Counted from the stretch's first letter, positions 1 through 6,446 are shown. The stretch: DNA of 10,487 bases from an uncultured Clostridia bacterium (GCA_947629605.1 CANREK010000031.1:1-10487), one strand, 5' to 3'. A program made the numbers and translations. The notes: generated by a model from the sequence alone, not told the origin.

Positions 1-4
1 TTTG

Positions 5-13
5 TGGTAAAAT
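5..13 (+). promoter_or_regulatory. possible extended -10 promoter element
   Basis: A TGGTAAAAT motif, resembling an extended -10 box (TGnTAtAAT), lies 17 bases before the protease ATG. Transcription would start near position 20 and leave a short leader with the GAGGT ribosome binding site. Any -35 box would be outside the window, so this is a weak call. Confidence 0.25.
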
Positions 14-30
14 AAATATGAGGTCATAAA

Positions 31-753
31 ATGTATTCCTATCTTCTGTTTTTGCTCATTCTCATTCCCTTCCTCGCCCTCTCGGCGTATGCGAGCGCGA
101 AGGTCAACTCCACCTATGCAAAATACGACAGCGTTCCCAACCGCTCCCGCATGACGGGGTACGATACCGCCACCCGCCTCATGGCAAGACGCGGGGTCAC
201 GGATATCTCGGTCAATCGCGTGGGCGGAAGGCTCACCGACCACTACAACCCCGCCAAAAAACAGGTCAATCTCTCGCAGAGCACCTACGGCTCGGCGTCC
301 GTCGCTTCCGTCGCCGTCGCGGCACATGAGATCGGCCACGTCATGCAAAAACAGAAGGGTTATGTGCCGTATAAGATACGGAATATCCTCGTCCCCATCA
401 CCAATATCGGATCAAGACTTGCCCTGCCCGTCATCCTCGTGGGACTGCTTCTCGACATCTTCTGGCAGGCCGTGCCCTACGGCGAATGGGCGGTGTATGT
501 GGGGATTGGGCTCTATGGGCTCTCCACCCTCTTCATGCTCGTGACGCTCCCCGTCGAATTCAACGCATCGCGTCGGGCGAAAAAGATGCTCGTCGAGGAT
601 GGGATTCTGACGGAAGAGGAGCTCCCCGCCGCTTCCAAGGTGCTCTCTGCCGCCGCGATGACCTATGTGGCGTCCCTGCTCATCTCCCTCGTCTACTTTT
701 TGCGGTTCGCCCTCATCTTCCTCTCCCTCGTGGGCAGAAACAGACGGGACTGA
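31..753 (+). CDS. YugP-like membrane zinc metallopeptidase
   Basis: A 240-residue integral membrane protein of the neutral zinc metallopeptidase group typified by Bacillus YugP (Zn_peptidase_2). Residues 1-23 form a membrane segment. The zinc-binding and catalytic HEIGH (HExxH) motif is at 99-103, inside the family-type stretch VAAHEIGHVMQ. Two hydrophobic stretches follow (about 129-147 and 152-174), then PVEFNASRRA at 174-183, whose Glu176 is a candidate third zinc ligand, and a C-terminal hydrophobic region at about 204-234. GAGGT lies six bases before the ATG. Length is normal for the family, whose physiological substrate is not established. The gene converges on ddl with only 13 bases between the two stop codons, and I see no terminator hairpin there. 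The family call is firm; the cellular role is unknown. Confidence 0.9.
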   Translation: MYSYLLFLLILIPFLALSAYASAKVNSTYAKYDSVPNRSRMTGYDTATRLMARRGVTDISVNRVGGRLTDHYNPAKKQVNLSQSTYGSASVASVAVAAHEIGHVMQKQKGYVPYKIRNILVPITNIGSRLALPVILVGLLLDIFWQAVPYGEWAVYVGIGLYGLSTLFMLVTLPVEFNASRRAKKMLVEDGILTEEELPAASKVLSAAAMTYVASLLISLVYFLRFALIFLSLVGRNRRD

Positions 754-766
754 GCGGCAATTGCAA

Positions 767-1843
767 TTACTGCGGATTGCGGCGCTTGGAGCCCTTGGCG
801 AACACGGGGCGGGTCAGAATGCCCGTCGTGACGGTGGGTTTTTCCGCGAACGTGCGCTTTGCGCCCTCTTCCACCAAGGAGACCAAAAAATTCTTGGACT
901 CGGTGAGCGAATTTGCAAACAGGTAGCACGAAAGCGACCCGGGCACGGTGTTGAGTTCGTTGAAGTAGACCTCGTCGCCTACGAGCAGAAAATCCGCCCG
1001 CATGACGCCCGTCACATCAAAGCTCTCATACAGTTTTTCGGTGCATAAGTGCACTTTTTTTGTAATTTCATCGGGAATTTCGGCGGGGATCTGAGAGTGT
1101 TTCTCCTCGCCCTCGTACTTCTCCTTGAAGGATAAAATTTCGTCGTGGGAGAACACCTCCTCGATCTGCGAGAGCACGATCTTTCCGCCGATGCGACAGG
1201 CGGCGCAGTTGAGGTCGCGCTTTTTTTGCACATATGGCTCGATGAGGGCCGCATCGTCGAGCGTGAAGGCGAGTGCGAGGGCAGATTTGAGCTCCGCCTC
1301 ATTTTCGGCGACCTTGATGCCGATGCTCGACCCGAGCCGTGCGGGTTTAACGATGACGGGGTACGAAAAGGGCAAATTCCGCACCCCATCCCCCTCTTTT
1401 ACGGTCACGCCGTCGAGCACGGGGAGCCCCAAGCCACGCGCGGCGATCTTCGTCAGCGTCTTATCCATGAACATGGCAGAGAGCGCCGTGTCCGGTGAGG
1501 CGCTCTTGATGCGGTGCCATCGGAGAAGGGCGGAGAGCGTCCCATCCTCGCCCGCGCCGCCGTGGCAGCAGTTGAGCGCGACGTCGATGTCCATCTTTTT
1601 GCCCCGCTCCGTTTCGAGCCCGCCCTCGCAAAAACGCACGCGTTTCCACTTTTTGTTGACGGTCGCGAAGTCGGTGACGGCGTGCATTTCGCCCACATAT
1701 AGCGCGTTTTCGCGGGTGAGGTAGACGGGGAGAACGTCATACTCCGCGCCGCGCAAGAGGTTACAGCAGAGCATGCCCGTGATGATGGAGATCTCGTGTT
1801 CGTTGGAATTTCCGCCGAAAAACACGGCGACTTTTTTTTGCAT
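767..1843 (-). CDS. ddl: D-alanine--D-alanine ligase
   Basis: ATP-dependent cytoplasmic ligase that joins two D-alanines to make the dipeptide MurF adds to the peptidoglycan precursor. The 358-residue protein has the ATP-grasp Ddl layout: N-terminal GGNSNEHEIS at 10-19, HGGAGEDG at 94-101, MDKTLTK at 126-132, ATP-binding KPARLGSSIGI at 166-176, RADF at 282-285 and metal-binding NELNTVPGS at 295-303. In the omega-loop the tyrosine of KEKY (Tyr243) is kept, which in this family fits D-Ala-D-Ala rather than D-Ala-D-lactate synthesis. The start is the ATG at 1843, preceded by GGAGGTG seven bases upstream; the frame opens further, to 1912, but those extra 23 residues fall outside the conserved N-terminus and upstream of the ribosome binding site. 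The gene is monocistronic as far as visible, convergent with the upstream protease, and separated from the MurF-like gene by a repeat. Confidence 0.95.
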   Translation of the reverse strand: MQKKVAVFFGGNSNEHEISIITGMLCCNLLRGAEYDVLPVYLTRENALYVGEMHAVTDFATVNKKWKRVRFCEGGLETERGKKMDIDVALNCCHGGAGEDGTLSALLRWHRIKSASPDTALSAMFMDKTLTKIAARGLGLPVLDGVTVKEGDGVRNLPFSYPVIVKPARLGSSIGIKVAENEAELKSALALAFTLDDAALIEPYVQKKRDLNCAACRIGGKIVLSQIEEVFSHDEILSFKEKYEGEEKHSQIPAEIPDEITKKVHLCTEKLYESFDVTGVMRADFLLVGDEVYFNELNTVPGSLSCYLFANSLTESKNFLVSLVEEGAKRTFAEKPTVTTGILTRPVFAKGSKRRNPQ

Positions 1844-1846
1844 AAA

Positions 1847-1884
1847 AAAGCACCTCCGAGTGGATTTTTCCTCTTTGGTGCTTT
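1847..1884 (-). promoter_or_regulatory. inverted repeat over the ddl ribosome binding site
   Basis: On the minus strand AAAGCACC (1884-1877) can pair perfectly with GGTGCTTT (1854-1847), leaving a 22-base loop. The 3' arm overlaps the last bases of the GGAGGTG Shine-Dalgarno sequence and is followed by three more T residues and the ATG. The hairpin could hide the ribosome binding site or act as a weak attenuator. No ligand-binding aptamer is recognisable. Confidence 0.5.
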
Positions 1885-1923
1885 GTGATCGGTTGTAGTA
1901 CGGGGGGCTCATGCTGAACGCAC

Positions 1924-2078
1924 GCCCCGCGTCATTCTGAGTTGCGGCGGCTCATAGAGAGTACAGAAGCAATTCCGAAGAATCTCGCGGGGCGATTATG
2001 GACTATTGTGCGGCGAGATGCTTCGGACTTACTCTCGTAGACTGCGTTTGTGCTCCGTAGCTCAGCATGACGCCGCAC
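1924..2078 (+). repeat. paired-hairpin dispersed repeat, copy 1
   Basis: Fills most of the 317-base gene-free gap 1844-2160. It consists of two hairpin units joined by a 14-base linker. Unit A (1924-1993) is bounded by GCCCCGCG and CGCGGGGC. Unit B (2008-2078) is bounded by GTGCGGCG and CGCCGCAC. Next to the stems are conserved internal words: TCATTCTGAG and CCGAAGAATCT in A, AGATGCTTCGG and CTCAGCATGA in B. B is the diverged reverse complement of A. A second copy lies inverted at 5862-6073. No protein is encoded, so this is a MITE- or REP-like non-coding element. The rest of the gap, 2079-2160, holds only a C/G-rich hairpin and a duplicated GCGCTACG (2133-2140, 2152-2159). Confidence 0.8.
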
Positions 2079-2097
2079 GGCGGTGACCCACCCCCTC

Positions 2098-2116
2098 CCC
2101 CCTCCCATGGAGGGGG
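2098..2116. repeat. C/G-rich 8-bp hairpin with CAT loop
   Basis: CCCCCTCC pairs perfectly with GGAGGGGG across the loop CAT, 45 bases beyond the stop codon of the MurF-like gene. It is the right place for a transcript end, but neither strand has a T-tract after the stem, so a Rho-independent terminator is not supported. It may be a small dispersed repeat or an mRNA 3'-end stabiliser. Confidence 0.4.
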
Positions 2117-2160
2117 CAGGCGTTGCGAGGTCGCGCTACGCGGCGCCCGTTGCGCTACGT

Positions 2161-3369
2161 TCAATATTTGTCGGGCAAATCGTTCAAAAAGAGCACGGTG
2201 TCGCCAAATTGAAGCATATCCTTCAAAATTTCCTGCGCGGCGGAAAGGGTGGGCACGATCGTGAGCTTCCCCTCGTCGCCGCCCGCACTCTTATAGCCGT
2301 TGCGCACGGCAAGCACGCGCGTCTCGCCCACGAGAATGACGCTGTCGAGCCCGACAAGCTCCTTGCCGAGCGCTTCGTTTTGCTCCTCTTCGAGGTCGCC
2401 GAGCTCCACGAGCCCGGGGGTGACGACGACCGTTCTCCCCGCAGAACATTTCAACACTTCGACGGCATTTTTTGCGCCCTCGGGGTTGGAATTGTAGCTG
2501 TCGTCGAGAATGACGATCCCGCCGCTCACCGAGCGTTCCAACCGATGCGGCACGGGGGAAAGGGTCGGGATCGCCGCGACAATCTCCTCAAACGTCATGC
2601 CGAGCGCATGGGAAAGCGCGGCGGCAAGGGCGACATCTTCGGCGGCATGACGGCCCAAAAGCGGGGTCTCCACCTCGGCCTCTTTGCCGTCGAGAACGAG
2701 CGTAAAGTGCGTTTTATCGCAACATAAGTGAATGTTTTTTGCCGAAAAGCCCCTTCCTTCGACATAGGCGTCCTCCCGCATGTCGGCGGCGGTACTGCCG
2801 AGAATGACGGTCTCTGCCGCGCGGGCGAGCTCCCCCTTTTCGCGGCGGACATTCTCGACGGAGCCGAACGTTTCGAGGTGCTGGGCGGTGACGCCCGTGA
2901 CGACGCCGACGGTAGGCTTCACCATGTCGCAGAGCTCCTTGATGTCGCCGACGTGCCTCGCGCCGAGTTCGGCGAGGAAGATGTCGCAGTCCGCCCCCTC
3001 GGCATTGACAAATTTTGCGATGCCGATGGGCGTGTTGTAGGAAGCGGGCGTCGCCTTGACGTTGAATTTCGTCGCAAGCATCTCGGCGGCGTACGTCTTG
3101 ACGCTCGTCTTGCCGAAACTGCCCGTGATGCCGACCTTGACGCAGTCGCTCTCCGCGAGCGTGCGCGTCGCCTTTTTGATGAAGTGGCGAGCGCGGGGAA
3201 TTTCATACACCTTCATGATGCAATTTGCCGCCGCGACGAGGAGGAAGAGGAGCATGGGGAAGATGCCGACGGGCGCCATTTTGAGCGCCTCCGCCCACGG
3301 TGTTCCGATGGCATCCGCGGCGGTGTAGAGCCCGACTTCCGCCCAAAAGATGGCGGCAAGAATCAACAC
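2161..3369 (-). CDS. murF: MurF-like Mur ligase, catalytic part of an apparently split gene
   Basis: Predicted UDP-MurNAc-tripeptide--D-alanyl-D-alanine ligase, which uses ATP to attach the D-Ala-D-Ala dipeptide made by Ddl. From the GTG at 3369 the product is 402 residues: hydrophobic segments at about 1-15 and 33-51, P-loop GSFGKTS at 83-89, AELGARHVGD at 133-142 typical of MurF, TAQHLETFGS at 161-170, PHRLER at 274-279 and DDSYNSNPEG at 289-298 in the C-terminal ligase domain. The usual soluble MurF N-terminal uridine-binding domain is missing and a membrane segment takes its place. The GTG has no visible ribosome binding site, and the frame is open upstream to a TGA at 3426-3424, where it reads VRRLLICTYV straight into the membrane segment. 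This suggests the true protein begins in the small membrane frame just upstream. The ligase fold is certain; MurF rather than a related Mur ligase is likely. Confidence 0.85.
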   Translation of the reverse strand: MLILAAIFWAEVGLYTAADAIGTPWAEALKMAPVGIFPMLLFLLVAAANCIMKVYEIPRARHFIKKATRTLAESDCVKVGITGSFGKTSVKTYAAEMLATKFNVKATPASYNTPIGIAKFVNAEGADCDIFLAELGARHVGDIKELCDMVKPTVGVVTGVTAQHLETFGSVENVRREKGELARAAETVILGSTAADMREDAYVEGRGFSAKNIHLCCDKTHFTLVLDGKEAEVETPLLGRHAAEDVALAAALSHALGMTFEEIVAAIPTLSPVPHRLERSVSGGIVILDDSYNSNPEGAKNAVEVLKCSAGRTVVVTPGLVELGDLEEEQNEALGKELVGLDSVILVGETRVLAVRNGYKSAGGDEGKLTIVPTLSAAQEILKDMLQFGDTVLFLNDLPDKY

Positions 3370-3380
3370 ATATGTGCAAA

Positions 3381-3662
3381 TTAAGAGCCTACGTACCCCA
3401 CCGCCTCGATGAGCGCCGCGAATTCACCCAAAAAGCAAAAACACAGCCCGAGGAGCGCCGTGACAAGCACGAGGCAGAGCGCAAGGAGCCAATACCGCGT
3501 GCGCAACATGTTCCTCTTTTTCGCATACCATTTCAAAAATGTGCGGCTCTCGTAGCCCTCCTGCTGTAAGATGCCGAACAGGGGCAGTGCACAGCACAGC
3601 AGCATCGTGACGAGTGTTACGGCGTACGCCGCGATTGTCAATAGCTCAAAGGTATTTGGCAT
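3381..3662 (-). CDS. two-TM membrane segment, probable N-terminus of the MurF-like ligase
   Basis: A 93-residue membrane protein with hydrophobic segments at about 7-31 and 57-79, separated by a basic loop containing GYESRTFLKWYAKKRN. The ATG at 3662 has a good AGGAG eight bases upstream and overlaps the end of the hydrolase gene by 25 bases, so it is a real translation start. It ends at a TAA (3383-3381) twelve bases before the only usable start of the MurF-like frame, which lies in the -1 frame and lacks a ribosome binding site. The two frames overlap for about 40 bases (3423-3384). From memory, clostridial membrane-anchored Mur ligases have a similar N-terminal membrane region, so this is probably the 5' part of one gene broken by an indel, an internal deletion or a sequencing error. 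An independent small membrane protein remains possible. Confidence 0.65.
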   Translation of the reverse strand: MPNTFELLTIAAYAVTLVTMLLCCALPLFGILQQEGYESRTFLKWYAKKRNMLRTRYWLLALCLVLVTALLGLCFCFLGEFAALIEAVGYVGS

Positions 3663-4354
3663 TGTAAAAACTCCTCTGCCGCCATGTTGAAGGCGAGCGG
3701 GTCATCCAAAAAGGGAAAATGGCCGCAATTTTTCAGAATTTTGAGCCGACTTCCCTTAATTTTTTCGAGGTAGATCTCAATGGAAGAGAGCGGGACTTCC
3801 TTGTCCCCGTCCCCGTGCAGGAAGAGAACGGGGACAGAGATGCCCGCGGCGGTCTCCCTCAGGTCCTCGTTGACGATTTTTTTGTAGCTCTCCCGCATGA
3901 GGGGAGAAAGGGTTTTGTATTCCTCGCTCCCGAAGTGTTTCTCGGCAAATTTGGGGGCGATTTTTTTGCAAATTTTATAGCTCTTGACGCGGAAACGGTA
4001 ACATAAGTTGCGTTTTTTTACGATCCCCGCACAGCCCGTGAGCACGGCACGGGAGAACGCATCTTCCGCAAGGAGCTTGACCGCCACCCTTCCGCCGAAG
4101 GAGTGGGCGATGACGCGCGGGCGGGAAAGACCGAGGCTTTTCATCGCTTCCCGCGTCCAATCGGCGTAGTCGCCGACCGACCACGGCGCGGTGAGCGCTT
4201 CCGCCTGTCCCATGCCGGGGAAATCGAGCGCAGTCACGCGGTAAAACTTTGAAAAATAGCTGATCTGCGGGAAAAAACTCTCCTTCGACGCGAGATAGCC
4301 ATGCAGAAAGAGGAGATCGGGTCCCTCTCCCCGCTGCAAACAGCTCAGATTCAA
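3638..4354 (-). CDS. alpha/beta-fold hydrolase
   Basis: Cytoplasmic alpha/beta hydrolase with a complete catalytic triad: oxyanion-hole HGYLASKESF from residue 18, nucleophile elbow AHSFGG with Ser85, acid Asp184 in HGDGDKEVP, and His212 in NCGHFPFLDDP. The cap region is lysine-rich (about 112-165). I place the start at the TTG at 4354, giving 238 residues: it overlaps the rimI stop codon (TTGA) and has AAGGAG five bases upstream. A longer frame runs to 4414, but it would read into the rimI coding sequence. The gene is tightly coupled between rimI and the membrane part of the Mur ligase. Substrate is unknown; an esterase or lipase-like role is possible, and no MenH- or haloalkane-specific motif was recognised. 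In many bacteria tsaD sits near rimI; here this hydrolase follows instead. Confidence 0.85.
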   Translation of the reverse strand: MNLSCLQRGEGPDLLFLHGYLASKESFFPQISYFSKFYRVTALDFPGMGQAEALTAPWSVGDYADWTREAMKSLGLSRPRVIAHSFGGRVAVKLLAEDAFSRAVLTGCAGIVKKRNLCYRFRVKSYKICKKIAPKFAEKHFGSEEYKTLSPLMRESYKKIVNEDLRETAAGISVPVLFLHGDGDKEVPLSSIEIYLEKIKGSRLKILKNCGHFPFLDDPLAFNMAAEEFLQCQIPLSY

Positions 4355-4785
4355 TCCAGCTCCTTCACCATGACGACGGCATCCTCCCCGTCGGGATAAT
4401 AGCGCGTGCGGCAATAGACCCCGTGGAATCCGTTTTTGAGATAGAGCATCTGCGCCGCGGAATTGGAGACACGGACTTCGAGAAAGACCTTTTTGACGCC
4501 CCGTGCGGCGGCGAGACGCAGGAGCTCTTCCATGATACGGCTCCCCCTGCCGCAGCGGCGGTACATCTCACTGACGGCGACGAGCTGGATCTCCGCCTCG
4601 TCGAGGACAATGCTCATGCCGCCGTAGGCAACGACGGTCCCCTCTTCTTCGATGCAGACGCCGTGGAATCTGTCGGAGAGGAAAGATTCGGCGAGCATGC
4701 GCCGCGTCCACGGGTCCGAAAAGCACTCCGCTTCGATGGAGGCGATCTCGTCGAGGTCGCCGAATTGCCATGCACGCACGCTCAT
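4351..4785 (-). CDS. rimI: ribosomal protein bS18 alanine N-acetyltransferase
   Basis: GNAT-fold enzyme of 144 residues that uses acetyl-CoA to acetylate the N-terminal alanine of ribosomal protein S18. The family start is visible as DLDEIASIEAECFSDPW (10-26). The acetyl-CoA pyrophosphate loop is YRRCGRGSRI at 75-84, followed by LEVRVSNSAAQMLY at 102-115, YLKNGF at 115-120 and the terminal YYPDGEDAVVM at 129-139. The ATG at 4785 overlaps the tsaB stop in an ATGA arrangement and has a GGAAGGA ribosome binding site inside the end of tsaB. The tsaE-tsaB-rimI order is common in Firmicutes and supports the assignment over a generic acetyltransferase. Confidence 0.93.
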   Translation of the reverse strand: MSVRAWQFGDLDEIASIEAECFSDPWTRRMLAESFLSDRFHGVCIEEEGTVVAYGGMSIVLDEAEIQLVAVSEMYRRCGRGSRIMEELLRLAAARGVKKVFLEVRVSNSAAQMLYLKNGFHGVYCRTRYYPDGEDAVVMVKELD

Positions 4786-5384
4786 CTTCCTTCCTCCGCG
4801 TTGGACTTTCTCAGATATTCCGCGTGAAGCTCCGCACAGGGCGCGGCCTTCGCTTGGAGCGCTTCCGTCGCCGCAAGAAGGCCCTCTGCAGGGGACACGA
4901 GCTTGCTCTCGATGGCAAGATTTTCCGCGGAAATCGGCACATAACCCTCAAAAATGAGCGCCTTTGCCTCGGCTTCCGAGAGGTACCGTGCGGGTCCGGC
5001 GACAGCCGTGCCGTCGTAGGGACAGGCATAGTAATATCCGTGCCCCGCATCGACGAGGCAGAGCTTTTTGCCGCTCTTTTCAGCATATGCGAGACAGTCG
5101 AAAGAGGTGACGGCGAGGGCGGGCTTTTCCGCCGCCGCGCACAGCCCCTTGACGGTGGCGATGCCGATGCGGATGCCCGTGAACGACCCCGGTCCCACGA
5201 CGCAGGAGAGGAAATCACACTCATGTAACGTGAGTTCGGCCTCTTTGAGGGCGCGGTCGATCTCCCCCATGAGGCGGACCGAGTGCTGCATGGCGCAGTC
5301 GGGAAGATCCAGAAGGGCGGTCTTTTGCCCCTTCGCAATGACGATGAGGCGCTTTGAACTTGTATCGATCGCGAGATATTTCAC
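4782..5384 (-). CDS. tsaB: tRNA t6A37 threonylcarbamoyltransferase complex dimerisation subunit TsaB
   Basis: Non-catalytic ASKHA-fold partner of TsaD in the complex that moves the threonylcarbamoyl group onto A37 of ANN-decoding tRNAs. The 200-residue protein opens with KYLAIDTSS (2-10), carries the diagnostic GPGSFTGIRIG at 64-74, and ends with the family-like YLRKSNAE at 190-197. The start is GTG at 5384, preceded by GGGAG eight bases upstream and overlapping the tsaE stop as GTGA. A longer frame to 5471 is rejected because it lies inside tsaE and precedes the conserved N-terminus. The slightly short C-terminal half is normal for Firmicutes. TsaD and TsaC are not in the window. Confidence 0.94.
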   Translation of the reverse strand: MKYLAIDTSSKRLIVIAKGQKTALLDLPDCAMQHSVRLMGEIDRALKEAELTLHECDFLSCVVGPGSFTGIRIGIATVKGLCAAAEKPALAVTSFDCLAYAEKSGKKLCLVDAGHGYYYACPYDGTAVAGPARYLSEAEAKALIFEGYVPISAENLAIESKLVSPAEGLLAATEALQAKAAPCAELHAEYLRKSNAEEGR

Positions 5385-5788
5385 AGTTCTATCTCCCTGC
5401 CGCTTTCTGTCTTGCGGATTTGGACCCTCTTGACCTTTTCGGGCAGGAGGGTGGCGATATTCTCGCTCCACTCCACGAGGCAGACGCCGCCCGCCGAGAA
5501 GTACTCCTCAAAGCCGAGCGCACGGGCGTAGGCCTCGGAGGGGACACGGTAGCAGTCGAAATGCCAGAGGGGAAGGCGGCCGTCCTCATAGCTGTTGATA
5601 TAGGCGTATGTGGGGCTCGTGACCTCAGAGCGAACGCCGAGACCCCTTGCGACGCCCTTGGCAAAGACCGTTTTCCCCGCCCCCATCTCGCCGCCGAGAA
5701 GCACGGTGTCGCCCGCTTCGAGCGTCTTTGCAAACGCCTCTGCGATTTGCAGGGTCTCCTCTTCGGAATGTGTAACAAAAACAGCCAT
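5381..5788 (-). CDS. tsaE: tRNA t6A biosynthesis ATPase TsaE
   Basis: Small P-loop ATPase of 135 residues that works with TsaB and TsaD to make the t6A modification of tRNA. Visible motifs are Walker A GGEMGAGKT at 32-40, switch-like TSPTY at 57-61, HFDCYR at 76-81 and VEWSE at 105-109, in the usual order and spacing. It is the first gene of the operon tsaE-tsaB-rimI-hydrolase-Mur ligase. The ATG at 5788 matches the family N-terminus (SEEETLQIAEAFA near residue 8), but it has no ribosome binding site and lies only eight bases downstream of a consensus -10 box, so the transcript should carry no leader. No alternative start fits the conserved N-terminus better. Confidence 0.95.
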   Translation of the reverse strand: MAVFVTHSEEETLQIAEAFAKTLEAGDTVLLGGEMGAGKTVFAKGVARGLGVRSEVTSPTYAYINSYEDGRLPLWHFDCYRVPSEAYARALGFEEYFSAGGVCLVEWSENIATLLPEKVKRVQIRKTESGREIEL

Positions 5789-5796
5789 ACACAGTC

Positions 5797-5825
5797 ATTA
5801 TACCGCATACGGCCGAAGTTTGCAA
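5797..5825 (-). promoter_or_regulatory. sigma-A promoter of the tsaE operon
   Basis: Reading the minus strand, -35 TTGCAA (5825-5820) and -10 TATAAT (5802-5797) are separated by exactly 17 bases. The expected start site is near 5790, one or two bases before the tsaE ATG at 5788. Confidence 0.85.
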
Positions 5826-5853
5826 GAAAATTAAAAATTAAAAATGAAAAATT
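5826..5853 (-). promoter_or_regulatory. AT-rich tract, possible UP element
   Basis: An almost pure A/T stretch with repeated AAAAATTA-like words lies directly upstream of the tsaE -35 box. Its position fits an UP element bound by the RNA polymerase alpha subunit. It may equally be a simple-sequence repeat bordering the adjacent hairpin repeat. Confidence 0.4.
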
Positions 5854-5861
5854 GTGATGAG

Positions 5862-6073
5862 GTGCGGCGTCATGCTGAGTAGTAGAGTAAGAACGCAGTC
5901 TACGAAAGAATGTCCGAAGCATCTCGCCGCACAACAGTCCGCGTTCGCCCCGCGAGATTCTTCGGGTCAAGTCATCGGACTTCGTACAACTGCCGCCGCT
6001 ACTTCGCGCCTTTGGGTGCTCGTGCCGCCCTTAGATAGAAATAGAATGCGGGCGGGGCAGAATGACGCGGGGC
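5862..6073 (-). repeat. paired-hairpin dispersed repeat, copy 2 (inverted)
   Basis: Occupies most of the gene-free gap 5789-6133 in the opposite orientation to copy 1. Unit B lies at 5862-5932, with stems GTGCGGCG and CGCCGCAC. Unit A lies at 5947-6073, with stems GCCCCGCG and CGCGGGGC. The linker (5933-5946) is 14 bases, as in copy 1. Shared blocks include a 21-base core ending in CTCGCGGGGCGA and a 27-base core containing GCGAGATGCTTCGGAC with one mismatch. Unit A is about 57 bases longer than in copy 1, so it has gained sequence or copy 1 has lost it. No open frame is supported. The remaining 60 bases to the antitoxin stop contain only an unused ribosome-binding-site-like GGAGGA. Confidence 0.8.
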
Positions 6074-6133
6074 GCTCATGCTGAGCTCGGGGCTCATTGT
6101 TTGCGTCGTAATTCGATATCTCCTCCACCACAA

Positions 6134-6427
6134 TTACTCTTTTATTTGCTCATGCACAGTTGTTAAGTACTCTTCAACCTTTTCTCTCACCTTTGCGGAA
6201 AATTCCTCAAACGACAGCCCTTTGCCGCTCTTGATCTCGTCCTCGCTCTCCTTTAAGTCGCGGAAGAGGCGAATCTCCGCAAACATGGCATTGTAGACGT
6301 CCATGCTCATGAGCACCATGTCGCCGTATCCGTTTTTGGTGACGAAGATGGGCTCGCGCGAAGTTCTGCAACGCTCGGAGATCGACGTCGTGTCCTTTAA
6401 GTCCCGAATCGGAATGATCTGTGCCAT
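6134..6427 (-). CDS. solitary Phd/YefM-type antitoxin
   Basis: A 97-residue protein resembling type II antitoxins of the Phd/YefM family. The N-terminal DNA-binding and dimerisation part reads IIPIRDLKDTTSISERC and continues through EPIFVTKNGYGDMVLMSMDVY at 25-45, the typical prevent-host-death layout. The C-terminal half (52-97) is charged and probably helical, as expected for a toxin-binding tail. The ATG has GGAGG seven bases upstream. It has its own near-consensus promoter, whose -10 box sits in a 22-base palindrome, which suggests autorepression. No RelE-, ParE-, YoeB- or Doc-like gene lies next to it: downstream is the hairpin repeat and upstream is ribU. It may be an orphan left after toxin loss, or it may regulate a toxin elsewhere. 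Confidence 0.85.
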   Translation of the reverse strand: MAQIIPIRDLKDTTSISERCRTSREPIFVTKNGYGDMVLMSMDVYNAMFAEIRLFRDLKESEDEIKSGKGLSFEEFSAKVREKVEEYLTTVHEQIKE

Positions 6428-6446
6428 TTTCTGCCCTCCAACTCTA

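Noticed and set aside
1844..1912. Upstream extension of ddl to 1912
   Set aside because: The ATG at 1843 has an excellent ribosome binding site and matches the family N-terminus; the extension lies in the leader hairpin.
2098..2116. C/G-rich hairpin as terminator of the Mur ligase operon
   Set aside because: The stem is strong, but neither strand has a following T-tract, so it is listed only as a hairpin.
2083..3384. Plus-strand frames opposite the Mur ligase (2083-2727 and 2728-3384)
   Set aside because: They are antisense to a gene with clear Mur ligase motifs, have no ribosome binding sites of note and no recognisable domains.
3384..3423. Programmed -1 frameshifting between the two Mur ligase frames
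   Set aside because: The offset is -1 and a GGGG run is present, but there is no X XXY YYZ heptamer and no obvious stimulatory pseudoknot, so an indel or deletion is the simpler reading.
5998..6096. Short frame after the antitoxin as a toxin gene
   Set aside because: The first ATG (6096) is about 25 bases from the GGAGGA motif; the frame is about 32 codons, lies mostly in the repeat, and resembles no toxin.
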